The position numbers and the translations under genes were made by a program. A model generated the notes under the pieces. The model was given only the letters and a program-made list of their open reading frames with translations, was not told the DNA's origin and did no database searches. A stretch of DNA of 64,000 bases. Origin: an uncultured Lachnospiraceae bacterium. Its GTDB lineage: Bacteria; Bacillota; Clostridia; Lachnospirales; Lachnospiraceae. This document shows, one piece after another, positions 1 through 7,365 of this stretch (its first letter is position 1; each line of letters begins with the position of its first letter). The stretch covers positions 1-64,000 of the forward strand of contig URRW01000011.1 in NCBI GenBank assembly GCA_900550285.1, written 5' to 3'.

Positions 1-1
1 C

Positions 2-244
2 GAGACGTCGGGCTGCCCGCTGGCGCGGGTAATGCGTCGGGAATTAAAAAAGCGCGGCGTAAAAAAATGCAAGGTAGTCTATTCTACGGAAAACGCGCTG
101 ACGCCCATTGACAACACAGGGGCAGAAACGAAGGGAAGCTGCAGCCGCCCCGCGCCCGGTAGCGTGGCGTTTGTGCCCGCAGTGGCAGGGCTGATCGCGG
201 CGGGGGAAGTGATCCGGGATCTGACCGGGCATAACAGAAGATGA
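2..244 (+). CDS. tcdA: tRNA threonylcarbamoyladenosine dehydratase (TcdA/YgdL, ThiF/E1-like), C-terminal part
   Basis: Only the last 80 codons are in the window; the frame is open to the left edge, so the ATG at 32 is internal. The visible tail reads PLARVMRRELKKRG, then KVVYSTE, then PGSVAFVPAVAGLIAAGEV, which is the typical C-terminus of the TcdA branch of the E1-like ThiF/MoeB superfamily. These enzymes use ATP to cyclise t6A37 of tRNA to ct6A. The adenylation site lies outside the window. It ends 13 bases before the next gene, so both may share a transcript; both would act on tRNA. Another ThiF-like family member is the main alternative. Confidence 0.8.
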   Translation, partial: ETSGCPLARVMRRELKKRGVKKCKVVYSTENALTPIDNTGAETKGSCSRPAPGSVAFVPAVAGLIAAGEVIRDLTGHNRR

Positions 245-257
245 AATGGAGAAGAAT

Positions 258-1118
258 ATGGCAAAACAGTTGGAGCCGTGCCAGAATATCGAGAGAAGTA
301 TTATTAAAAAATTCAGAAAGCAGCTTTGGCGTCCCTTTATCGACGCAGTAAAGTGTTATGAGCTTGTGCAGGAGGGCGACAGGATCGCGGTGTGTATTTC
401 AGGCGGGAAGGATTCCATGCTGATGGCAAAGCTGATGCAGGAACTAAAACGCCAGAGCAAGGTAAATTTTGAACTGCGTTTTCTTGTGATGGATCCGGGA
501 TATAACCGGAGAAACCGGGAAAAGATCGAAAGCAACGCGGCGCTTTTGCAGATCCCGCTGACTGTTTTTGAAACGGATGTTTTTGACGTGGCAAACAGCG
601 CGGACAAAAACCCGTGCTATCTGTGCGCAAGGATGCGCCGGGGCTATTTGTACAGCCACGCAAAGGAGCTTGGCTGCAATAAGATCGCGCTGGGACACCA
701 TTTCAGTGATGTGGTGGAAACGCCCGTGATGTCGATGTTTTACGGCGGACAGATTCAGGCGATGCTTCCGAAGCTGCACAGCAAAAATTTTGAAGGGATG
801 GAGCTGATCCGCCCGATGTACTGCATCCACGAGGATGCGATCATCGAATGGATGAACGACAACGGGCTGGAATTTATCCAGTGCGCCTGCCGTTTTACGG
901 AAAAAAGCGCAGCCAGCGAGGACGGGATCGGGGAATCCAAAAGAAAAGAGATCAAGGAGCTGATCCGGGCGTTAAAGCAGCACAACCCGAACATCGAAAA
1001 GAGTATTTTCAACAGCATCCACAACGTAAATCTGGACACGATGCCGGGCTATAAATCCGGCGGGCGCGACCACTCTTTTCTGGAACGCTTTTATAAGGGG
1101 CAGGAAGACGCAGAATGA
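258..1118 (+). CDS. TtcA-like tRNA thiolation ATPase (PP-loop)
   Basis: This is a PP-loop ATP pyrophosphatase of the TtcA/TIGR00269-like group. Counting from an ATG at 246, the SGGKDS ATP-binding loop is at residues 52-57, a CYLC pair at 124-127, and a second cysteine pair is spaced C-x-C (213 and 215) rather than the C-x-x-C usual in TtcA. TtcA proteins bind an Fe-S cluster and thiolate C32 of tRNA; a relaxed second pair may mean another target. A GGAG 6 bases before the ATG at 258 favours that start over the ATG at 246. The length of about 286 residues fits the family. A second, shorter paralogue lies near 60.3 kb. Confidence 0.75.
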   Translation: MAKQLEPCQNIERSIIKKFRKQLWRPFIDAVKCYELVQEGDRIAVCISGGKDSMLMAKLMQELKRQSKVNFELRFLVMDPGYNRRNREKIESNAALLQIPLTVFETDVFDVANSADKNPCYLCARMRRGYLYSHAKELGCNKIALGHHFSDVVETPVMSMFYGGQIQAMLPKLHSKNFEGMELIRPMYCIHEDAIIEWMNDNGLEFIQCACRFTEKSAASEDGIGESKRKEIKELIRALKQHNPNIEKSIFNSIHNVNLDTMPGYKSGGRDHSFLERFYKGQEDAE

Positions 1119-1210
1119 TCCGAAAAACCGACGGCGAAACCTGCCGGCAAAAGGGCGGCAAAATACCGGCAAAGGGACAGACAAAAACAGGACAGACAGG
1201 CAAAAAATGG

Positions 1211-1239
1211 TTGCGCTGCAGTGCAAACGGTGCTATAGT
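1211..1239 (+). promoter_or_regulatory. Predicted sigma-A promoter for the 1.25-1.5 kb leader transcript
   Basis: TTGCGC (1211-1216) and TATAGT (1234-1239) are separated by 17 bases. It would start a transcript near 1246 that holds the Met-rich mini-ORF and the hairpins that follow. Confidence 0.55.
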
Positions 1240-1298
1240 GAATATATTCAAAATGTCCGCGCAGGGCGGGCATTGCAAATCTCGGAGAAAGGAACGGA

Positions 1299-1449
1299 CG
1301 GTCATGGAATACAGAGCAGTCAGACAGGCGATGGCGATGCCGCAGATGATGATGGGACGCAGCGCCTGTATCCGATAAGCGCTTTGGGCGCACGGATGCA
1401 GGAGAGGGGTCTTCTGTTTCTGTACGCATCCGCATGACCGTTCTTTTTT
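1299..1449 (+). ncRNA. Structured leader or small RNA with closing helix and U-tract
   Basis: CGGTCATG (1299-1306), which contains the start codon of the mini-ORF, is complementary to CATGACCG (1433-1440), and that arm is followed directly by a T-rich tract (1441-1449). Inside the closing helix are a GCGC/GCGC hairpin (1379-1391, five-base loop) and a CGGATGC/GCATCCG pairing (about 1393-1432). The layout is that of a terminator whose formation would occlude translation of the mini-ORF, or of a free small RNA. It matched no riboswitch class I know. This and the next terminator account for most of the 470-base gap between 1118 and 1591. Confidence 0.4.
1304..1378 (+). CDS. Met-rich 24-residue mini-ORF (possible leader peptide)
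   Basis: An ATG at 1304 follows an AAGGAA at moderate spacing and opens a 24-codon frame, MEYRAVRQAMAMPQMMMG then RSACIR. Six of the 24 residues are Met. It lies in a promoter-to-terminator unit upstream of a GNAT-methyltransferase gene, and its start codon sits in one arm of the long-range helix. This resembles the set-up of translational attenuation leaders of resistance genes, but no function is proven; it may also be chance in a small RNA. Confidence 0.3.
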   Translation: MEYRAVRQAMAMPQMMMGRSACIR

Positions 1450-1465
1450 AAGAATCGTACCGCAG

Positions 1466-1505
1466 ACCGTGTCAGGAAGCAGAGGTTTCCCGGCACGGTT
1501 TTTTT
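1466..1505 (+). terminator. Rho-independent terminator or attenuator
   Basis: ACCGTG (1466-1471) pairs with CACGGT (1494-1499) and is followed by a run of T (1498-1505). It separates the leader unit from the downstream gene, which has its own candidate promoter. Confidence 0.6.
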
Positions 1506-1526
1506 ATTCGACAGGAAAGTTCCTTT

Positions 1527-1554
1527 TTGGTCGAACAAAAAACACGATTATACG
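1527..1554 (+). promoter_or_regulatory. Candidate promoter for the GNAT-methyltransferase gene
   Basis: TTGGTC (1527-1532) and TATACG (1549-1554), spacing 16. The -35 element lies in a TTCGAC/GTCGAA hairpin (1507-1535). If used, the upstream terminator would simply end a separate transcript. Confidence 0.35.
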
Positions 1555-1590
1555 CACACTTAGAATAACGATCAGATTTGGGAGGAAGAG

Positions 1591-2952
1591 ATGAAAACAC
1601 CGGTATTGGAGACGAAGAGGCTTTTTTTGACGCCGTTATATGAGTCGGACGCAGAAAGCGCGTTCTGTTGGACGGGAGACGCAGAGGTAAGCCGTTTTAT
1701 GCGGTATGCGCGGCACAGGGATGTGGAAGTGACAAAGGCGTGGCTGCGGGAAGAGGAAGCGCTTTGGGAAAAGGATACGTCCTATGATTTTGGCTTTCAC
1801 TTAAAAGAAGGAAACGGGCTGATCGGCAGCGGCGGGCTTTTCTTTAATCAGGAGCAGGGCGTATGGGAGCTTGGCTACAATCTGCGCAGGGACTGCTGGA
1901 ATCAGGGATATGCGACGGAAGCTGTGGCGGCGGTGCTTGATTTTGCGGAGCATACGCTGCATATCCACCGGGTGCTCGCCTGTCATGCAAAGGAAAATCC
2001 GGCGTCCGGGCGCGTGCTGGAAAAGAACGGCTTTTCCTATGTAAAGGACAGCTCCTACAAAAAATGGGACGGCTCCCAGACCTTTGAGAGCCGGGAATAT
2101 CTCTGGAAAAGCCAGGATCAGGAAAAGGATCCGGCGGCGCGCAACGAGGTGGAGCGCTATTATGACGAGGAATTTGAGGAATGGGAGCGGCTGGCATGGC
2201 ATAAGACGGAATTTGAAGTGACCAAGCGCTATATGAAGGCGTTTCTTCCGGAGGGCACGCAGAAAATTCTGGACATCGGGGGAGGCCCGGGGCGCTACGC
2301 CATCTTTCTGACCCAGCAGGGGCATGAGGTGACGCTTCTGGATCTGTCCGGCAAAAATATCCGGCAGGCGCTGGAAAAGGCGGCGGAAGCGGGCGTTAAG
2401 CTGGACAGCTGCATCCACGGGGACGCGCTGCGGCTTTCCGAATATCTGTATAAAGAGGAGCAGTTTGACGTGGTGCTGCTGATGGGGCCTTTGTATCATC
2501 TTCTGCGCAGTCAGGATCGGGAAAAGGCGCTCTGGGAGGCGCTGCGGGTATTAAAGCCCGGCGGGCTGATCTTTGTCTCCTTTATTTCGGATTACGCGCC
2601 GATCCAGGATTTTGCCAGCGGGCTGTATGATTTCGGGGATGCGGACCGGCTGCTTTCGTATTTGGAGGACGGACGCAACCAAACCGAATACGGCGGTTTT
2701 ACAACGGCGTATTTTACCTCTGAAAAAGAGGCGAAAGGGCTGATGGAGCAGGCGGGGCTGGAAGAGCTTTTGTTTGCGGGGGTGGAAAGCATCCTGTGCG
2801 GAAAGGAAAAGCTTTTGCACAGCCTTTCAGAGGAGCTGCAGGAAAAATGGATCGATCTGGCGTTCCGGTTAAGCCGCGACAAAAATCTGCTGGGAATGAA
2901 CGAGCACTTTTTATATATCGGAAGAAAGCCCTTGCATAAAACAGAAAAATAA
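1591..2952 (+). CDS. GNAT acetyltransferase - SAM methyltransferase fusion protein
   Basis: Two catalytic domains lie in one 453-residue chain. Residues 1 to about 172 are a RimJ-like GNAT fold (ETKRLFLTPL at the start, WNQGYATEAVAAVL acetyl-CoA loop, NPASGRVLEKNGF). Residues from about 185 to the end are a class I SAM-dependent methyltransferase with motif I LDIGGGPGRY near residue 227 and a GDALRL / VLLMGPLYH core. The fusion is uninterrupted. RimJ-type GNATs acetylate protein N-termini or small molecules such as antibiotics; the methyltransferase target cannot be told. AGGAAGAG precedes the ATG. The structured leader upstream suggests regulation of the downstream gene. Confidence 0.85.
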   Translation: MKTPVLETKRLFLTPLYESDAESAFCWTGDAEVSRFMRYARHRDVEVTKAWLREEEALWEKDTSYDFGFHLKEGNGLIGSGGLFFNQEQGVWELGYNLRRDCWNQGYATEAVAAVLDFAEHTLHIHRVLACHAKENPASGRVLEKNGFSYVKDSSYKKWDGSQTFESREYLWKSQDQEKDPAARNEVERYYDEEFEEWERLAWHKTEFEVTKRYMKAFLPEGTQKILDIGGGPGRYAIFLTQQGHEVTLLDLSGKNIRQALEKAAEAGVKLDSCIHGDALRLSEYLYKEEQFDVVLLMGPLYHLLRSQDREKALWEALRVLKPGGLIFVSFISDYAPIQDFASGLYDFGDADRLLSYLEDGRNQTEYGGFTTAYFTSEKEAKGLMEQAGLEELLFAGVESILCGKEKLLHSLSEELQEKWIDLAFRLSRDKNLLGMNEHFLYIGRKPLHKTEK

Positions 2953-2981
2953 ACATATGTTCGTGCTAAAAAGGGAAGTGG

Positions 2982-3010
2982 TTGCGCGGCGGCACATTAT
3001 CGGTTATAAT
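2982..3010 (+). promoter_or_regulatory. sigma-A promoter of lgt
   Basis: TTGCGC (2982-2987) and a perfect TATAAT (3005-3010) with 17 bases between. It lies between the GNAT-methyltransferase stop and the lgt start, so lgt has its own transcript. Confidence 0.8.
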
Positions 3011-3041
3011 GGACGGAAAGCGTACAGAAGGGAGACAATTC

Positions 3042-3842
3042 ATGAAAAATGATTTATTTTCCATCGGGCCGTTCACCGTACACGGATATGGCCTGATGAT
3101 TGCGATTGGCGTACTTGCCGCCTATTATACGGTGGAGTACCGCACCAAAAAACGGCAGATGGAGTGGGAGAAGGTATTTCCGCTGGCAGTCTGGGCAGTT
3201 TTGGGCGGATTTATCGGCTCCAAGCTCTTATATTTGCTGACACGGCTTCCGGATCTGATCGCAGATCCGTCCCTGATCGCGGACAGCTTAAAAAATGGCT
3301 TTGTCGTATACGGCGGCATTCTGGGCGGCATTTTTTCCGCGTGGATCTTCTGTAGAAGAAGCAAGCTGGACTTTTTAAAGATGTTTGACCTGACGATGCC
3401 TTCCGTGGCATTGGCGCAGGGTTTTGGGCGGATCGGCTGTTTTCTGGCGGGCTGCTGCTACGGCATGGAGGTCAGTGAGAACAATCCCATTGCGGTCGTT
3501 TTCCGGGAATCGGCATATGCGCCCAACAATGTGCCGCTTCTGCCGACGCAGCTGATCTCCAGCGCGCTGGATTTTTTAAACTGCGGCGTTTTGCTTTTGC
3601 TGTCCCGGAAATTAAAGACGGACGGACAGGTGGCGGGTTTTTATCTGATTTTTTACAGCATCGGCAGATTTGTTCTGGAATTTTTCCGCGGCGATCTGAT
3701 CAGGGGTACGGTCGGGGCGCTGACGACCTCCCAGTTTATTTCGGTCTTCACGCTGGCAGCGGGGATCGTTATGGTAGTTGGGCTTCCGGCGCTTGCCAAA
3801 AAGAAGGCGGCAGGGAAGGAAGCGCCGGAGCAGGCAGAATAA
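3042..3842 (+). CDS. lgt: Prolipoprotein diacylglyceryl transferase
   Basis: Lgt moves diacylglycerol from phosphatidylglycerol to the lipobox cysteine of prolipoproteins in the membrane. The 266-residue protein has the family layout: SIGPFTVHGYGLMIAIG at the start, a run of membrane helices, VYGGILGGI, the signature GRIGCFLAGCCYG region, and a late GRFVLEFFRGD segment. The ATG at 3042 has GGGAG upstream and lies 32 bases after the -10; an earlier in-frame TTG at 2982 is the -35 element itself. The gene ends in a charged KKKAAGKEAPEQAE tail. It converges with the next gene across 13 bases. Confidence 0.95.
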   Translation: MKNDLFSIGPFTVHGYGLMIAIGVLAAYYTVEYRTKKRQMEWEKVFPLAVWAVLGGFIGSKLLYLLTRLPDLIADPSLIADSLKNGFVVYGGILGGIFSAWIFCRRSKLDFLKMFDLTMPSVALAQGFGRIGCFLAGCCYGMEVSENNPIAVVFRESAYAPNNVPLLPTQLISSALDFLNCGVLLLLSRKLKTDGQVAGFYLIFYSIGRFVLEFFRGDLIRGTVGALTTSQFISVFTLAAGIVMVVGLPALAKKKAAGKEAPEQAE

Positions 3843-3855
3843 GTTTTATCCTGCC

Positions 3856-5637
3856 TCAGTACCGGTTGAAGCAGGCAAAAATTTCCTGCCTTCTGGGACG
3901 GGACAGCCCGACCGGGACATAGGAGGAGTCGCAGATGGAAGCGAGCCCTTTTGTGTCAATCAGGGATTCAAGCTGATCGACCAGTGCGGTCAGCGTAAGC
4001 CCGCTTTGACTGAAATGCTCCCGTGCATAGCGCAGCAGATAGGACAGGGCTGCGGTCTGTTCCGAATCCACAAGCTGCTCCACATACCGCAGATCGAGGG
4101 TGTCCTTGTCGATCATAAAGGAGGTTTTCCCGAGGGTTTTGACCTTGGCGTGCTCGTGCTCCCGCTGGGAGCGTCCGCCGAAACGGTCTTTCTCGGAGCG
4201 GTTTTTCTCAAAACGGTCTTTGCCGGAAAAGCGGCGGTTGTTCTCAGCCAGCGCTTTTCCGGTATTTTTTTGCGTCAACGGCAGGATGCGGGACGTCTGA
4301 GAAAGACAGAAATTGTCCGCGCAAAAGCGCTGCTCCCCGTGCTTTTTTAAAACCTGCGCCACATTGTCCGTGATGTCGAAGGCGCGGTAGCCGTCCATCT
4401 GCAGCACGGTGTCCGCGACATAAAAATAGGAGCCGCAGCTTCCCACAACGAGGATCGTGGAGATGCCCGCTTTTTCATAGAGATCCCGCGCCCGCTCCAA
4501 AAAGGGGGTAATGGGCTCGTGGCGTTTGCTGACAACCTCCTCCATGAGCGCGTCGCGTACCATAAAGTTGGTGGCAGAGGTATCCTCGTCGATCAAAAAG
4601 AGCCTGCTGCCCGCCTCAATCCCCTCTACGATCGCTGCCGCCTGGGAGGTGGAGCCGCTGGCGTCCAGCGTGCAGAAGCGGCGGGTGTCCGCTTTGTTGG
4701 GAAGGTCGTTGATGAACAGGGAAATATCGGCGTTGGTGATCTTTCTGCCGTCCTCTGCCCGCAGCTTCATGGCGGTGGCGTCGGTAATGACAAATTCCCG
4801 CCCGTCCCCTGCGATGTGGTCGTATACGCCCCGTTCCAGCGCTTTTAACAGGGTGGATTTGCCGTGATAGCCGCCGCCTGCGATGAGGGTAATGCCCTTG
4901 CGGATGCCCATGCCGCGCAGGCTGCCGCGATGGGGCAGGTCGATTGTGACCGCGAGGCTGTCCGGGGAGCAAAAGGGGACTGCCTTTTCCATAGGGCGGT
5001 CGGAAACACCGCTTTCCCTCGGAAGAACAGAGCCGTCCGCCACAAAGGCACACAGTCCCAGCACGTCGAGGCGGCTGCGGATATACTGCTGGTCTTCGCT
5101 TAAAAAGACAGCCTGCTCTACCTCCTTTGCAGGAAGGGCGGGATAACGCAGGGAAGCGGCAGCACATTTCGGAAGATAATCGAACAGAATCTTTTCCAAT
5201 TCGCCGGCAAGGACCGTGCGTCCCGCTGCCGGAAAGCCCACTTCAAACCGGACGAGAAGCCCTTCCTTTGTAAATTCGCAGGCGGTGCGGGAAAGCACCT
5301 CCTGTCCGGGACGGGTAACGCCGATCAGGCCGCTTTTGCCGGAGCCGCCCGCCTTAAAGGCAAAGCGCCCGATGGCGCGGGAAAAGGCGCGCAGCACATA
5401 ATCTGCCGCAGCGGCGCGTTTATAGCCCTGATCTAAAAGCTGCGCCGGAAACGCCGCCTTCCGGGCAGGCACAAGGATGCTTAAGCGGGACGGGGCGGCG
5501 AAGGGGTCGCCCTGCACATGGTCGATGGAAAGGACATAATCGTTGAAATCATAGCTGCCTGCAAGGGACTTGTAGGCAGGATAGCCTTTGTGGTCGATGG
5601 ATTTTAAAAGCTGTAAAAGCTCGCCGGATCGTTTCAT
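3856..5637 (-). CDS. ABC-class P-loop ATPase (COG3044 / DUF-type ABC_ATPase)
   Basis: A 593-residue soluble ATPase of the predicted ABC-class family. It has a Walker A-like GGGYHGKSTLLKALERGVYD, an RLFLIDEDTSATNFM Walker B region, and the family start with SIDHKGYPAYKSL. There are no membrane helices. A basic stretch rich in Arg, Lys, Glu and Asp (around the QREHEHAKVKTLGK region) interrupts the C-terminal half and is probably a variable linker. The family has no firm function. The ATG at 5637 has AGAGG upstream; the frame extends to 5751 but that part overlaps the promoter. Confidence 0.85.
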   Translation of the reverse strand: MKRSGELLQLLKSIDHKGYPAYKSLAGSYDFNDYVLSIDHVQGDPFAAPSRLSILVPARKAAFPAQLLDQGYKRAAAADYVLRAFSRAIGRFAFKAGGSGKSGLIGVTRPGQEVLSRTACEFTKEGLLVRFEVGFPAAGRTVLAGELEKILFDYLPKCAAASLRYPALPAKEVEQAVFLSEDQQYIRSRLDVLGLCAFVADGSVLPRESGVSDRPMEKAVPFCSPDSLAVTIDLPHRGSLRGMGIRKGITLIAGGGYHGKSTLLKALERGVYDHIAGDGREFVITDATAMKLRAEDGRKITNADISLFINDLPNKADTRRFCTLDASGSTSQAAAIVEGIEAGSRLFLIDEDTSATNFMVRDALMEEVVSKRHEPITPFLERARDLYEKAGISTILVVGSCGSYFYVADTVLQMDGYRAFDITDNVAQVLKKHGEQRFCADNFCLSQTSRILPLTQKNTGKALAENNRRFSGKDRFEKNRSEKDRFGGRSQREHEHAKVKTLGKTSFMIDKDTLDLRYVEQLVDSEQTAALSYLLRYAREHFSQSGLTLTALVDQLESLIDTKGLASICDSSYVPVGLSRPRRQEIFACFNRY

Positions 5638-5722
5638 AATCGGATACCTCTTTTCAAATGATAGGTTGCAGGACGCGCCTTTTTGGGCACGGTTTTGCCG
5701 TTCTCCTGAACCGCTATGTTTA

Positions 5723-5751
5723 AATATAGATTTTTTGAAGCGTAAAGTCAA
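5723..5751 (-). promoter_or_regulatory. Promoter of the ABC-class ATPase gene
   Basis: On the minus strand TTGACT (5746-5751) and TATATT (5723-5728) are 17 bases apart, about 85 bases upstream of the start codon. Confidence 0.7.
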
Positions 5752-5800
5752 GGCGGGAACAAAGAACGGCGCCCGGTCTGAAAAGCTTCCGAAAAAAGAG

Positions 5801-5828
5801 TGACTTTTGGGGAAGAATATTGTAATAT
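5801..5828 (+). promoter_or_regulatory. Candidate promoter of the 5.9-8.7 kb gene run
   Basis: TGACTT (5801-5806) and TAATAT (5823-5828), spacing 16, lie back to back with the minus-strand promoter. An AAGGAG follows before the ATG at 5863. Confidence 0.45.
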
Positions 5829-5862
5829 GGAAGAAGGCAGTTTTGCAAAGGAGTGTGATCCG

Positions 5863-6498
5863 ATGAGATTTCGGGAAGAGATGCTGTCAAAAATATTTAC
5901 TTATATTACGGTAATCGTGCTTTTGGGCGGCGTCGCCTTCGAGGCGTGGTCGCTGCAAAAGGAGCGGCAGCAGCGCAAAGAGACGGAAGCGGAGCTTGCG
6001 TCTGTTGCCTTAAGCCTTGAGGAGACGGCTGATTTAAACGGGAAGCTGAAAAAGGAAAACGCAGAGCTTTCCGCGTTTCGGGAGCGCTGGAAGCTGTACG
6101 CCTCTTCGATGGAAAACAGCGAAGTGCTGGCGCTGCAGTCGGATCTTTTTGTGCGCACGGATCTGATCCCGCAGGAGGCGCTGGATGAGATCGGGGCTGC
6201 GATCAAGGAAGAGGAAAAAGAGGACGCAGAAAAAAAGGAGCCTGCTTTTACCTTTGACAATCCTTCCGGGGACAATATTTTTCTGCCGGTCAGCGCAAAC
6301 AGCGGAGACGGCGAGAATTGCCTGGTCTATACGGTGGCGTACGAAGAGGACGGCAGCCATAAGATCGAGCTTTTATACGAGGTTGTTCTGGACGAGACGG
6401 GGAAGATTGCCCGGCGCGACAGGAGCGGGGAAGTGGAATGGAACTGCATCGCCTATCAGACCGGAGAGGGCTGGAAGGCGGCGAAAGGAGAGGAATAG
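5863..6498 (+). CDS. Single-pass membrane protein with coiled coil, function unknown
   Basis: The 211-residue protein has one N-terminal transmembrane helix (about residues 9-28, IFTYITVIVLLGGVAFEAW), then a charged coiled coil to about residue 85, an acidic linker, and a beta-rich C-terminal part with an ELLYEVVLDETGKIARRD segment. It probably faces the outside with the C-terminal domain. I do not recognise the family. The start at 5863 has AAGGAG at good spacing; a longer frame from 5800 lies in the promoter. It is followed 6 bases later by the TPR gene, suggesting one operon. Confidence 0.7.
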   Translation: MRFREEMLSKIFTYITVIVLLGGVAFEAWSLQKERQQRKETEAELASVALSLEETADLNGKLKKENAELSAFRERWKLYASSMENSEVLALQSDLFVRTDLIPQEALDEIGAAIKEEEKEDAEKKEPAFTFDNPSGDNIFLPVSANSGDGENCLVYTVAYEEDGSHKIELLYEVVLDETGKIARRDRSGEVEWNCIAYQTGEGWKAAKGEE

Positions 6499-6504
6499 CG
6501 CAGG

Positions 6505-7365
6505 ATGATGGGCATTGATGAGATTTTAAAAAAACTGGACGGGCTTTTTAAGGACGAAAGGCTGGAAGAGGTGGAGCCCTTTTTGCTTTCCTGCATGAGA
6601 CAGGCGAAGGCAGGGGACGAATACGGCATTTATATTTCGGTCGGCAACGAGCTGATCGGGTTTTACAGAAGCATTTCCAGATATGAGGAGGCGTTTGCGG
6701 TTGCGGAGGACGTGCTGCTTTTGATGGAAGAGCTGCAGCTGGAGGGAACGGTCCATTTTGCGACGACGCTTTTAAATACGGCTACCGCGTACCGGGCGGC
6801 AGGGCGCTATGAAGAGGCGCTGGCGGACTACCGCCGGGCGCTGGAAATTTATCAGCGGGACCTTCCAAAGGACGATTACCGTCTGGCTGGGCTTTACAAT
6901 AATATCAGCATCCTGCTGGAAAAGCTGGATGAAAACGAAAAGGCGGCGCTGTTTTTGCATAAGGCGATCCAGATTGTTGAAAAGCAGCCCCAGAGCCGTT
7001 TGGAGCTTGCGACTTCACGGACGAACCTGGCGCTGATCGAGTTAAAGTTAAACCATCTGGAGGAGGCAAAAAAGCTTCTGGATCTGGCGTGCCGCGCCTT
7101 TGAGGAGGACGGCGGGATTACGGATTCCCATTATTCTGCGGCGCTGGCGGGGCTGGGCGAGGTATGCTACCGTCAGGGAGGCCTGGAACGGGCGCTGGGC
7201 TATTACGAGCACGCGCTGTTTGAGGTGGAGAAGCATTTCGGCAGGAATCAGGGCTACGGCCTTTTGTGCGGGAACTGTTCCCTCGTATGCAGGGAGCTTG
7301 GCCGCAAGGCGGAGGCGGACGAATACGAAAGACAGCGGAAGAGATACTGCCATGAAGGGGATTGA
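6505..7365 (+). CDS. Tetratricopeptide repeat protein
   Basis: A soluble, mostly helical protein of 286 residues with about five TPR-like units, for example TAYRAAGRYEEALADYRRAL, then NISILLEKLDENEKAALFLH and CYRQGGLERALGYYEHALFE. TPR arrays bind other proteins. It overlaps the next gene by 14 bases, so the two are translationally coupled; TPR and DUF4037 genes are often found side by side in Firmicutes. The partner could therefore be the DUF4037 protein. Two ATGs at 6505 and 6508 are equally possible starts. Confidence 0.85.
   Translation: MMGIDEILKKLDGLFKDERLEEVEPFLLSCMRQAKAGDEYGIYISVGNELIGFYRSISRYEEAFAVAEDVLLLMEELQLEGTVHFATTLLNTATAYRAAGRYEEALADYRRALEIYQRDLPKDDYRLAGLYNNISILLEKLDENEKAALFLHKAIQIVEKQPQSRLELATSRTNLALIELKLNHLEEAKKLLDLACRAFEEDGGITDSHYSAALAGLGEVCYRQGGLERALGYYEHALFEVEKHFGRNQGYGLLCGNCSLVCRELGRKAEADEYERQRKRYCHEGD

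Noticed and set aside
1119..1590. A known riboswitch in the leader
   Set aside because: I compared it with glycine, SAM, THF, ZTP, fluoride, guanidine and yybP core motifs from memory; none fits, so it is only listed as a structured region.
1801..2499. 232-codon minus-strand frame over the GNAT-methyltransferase gene
   Set aside because: It is a shadow of a GC-rich gene; the plus-strand protein has full motifs and a ribosome site.
4100..5146. Plus-strand frames inside the ABC-class ATPase gene
   Set aside because: They run opposite to a 593-residue protein with clear P-loop motifs.
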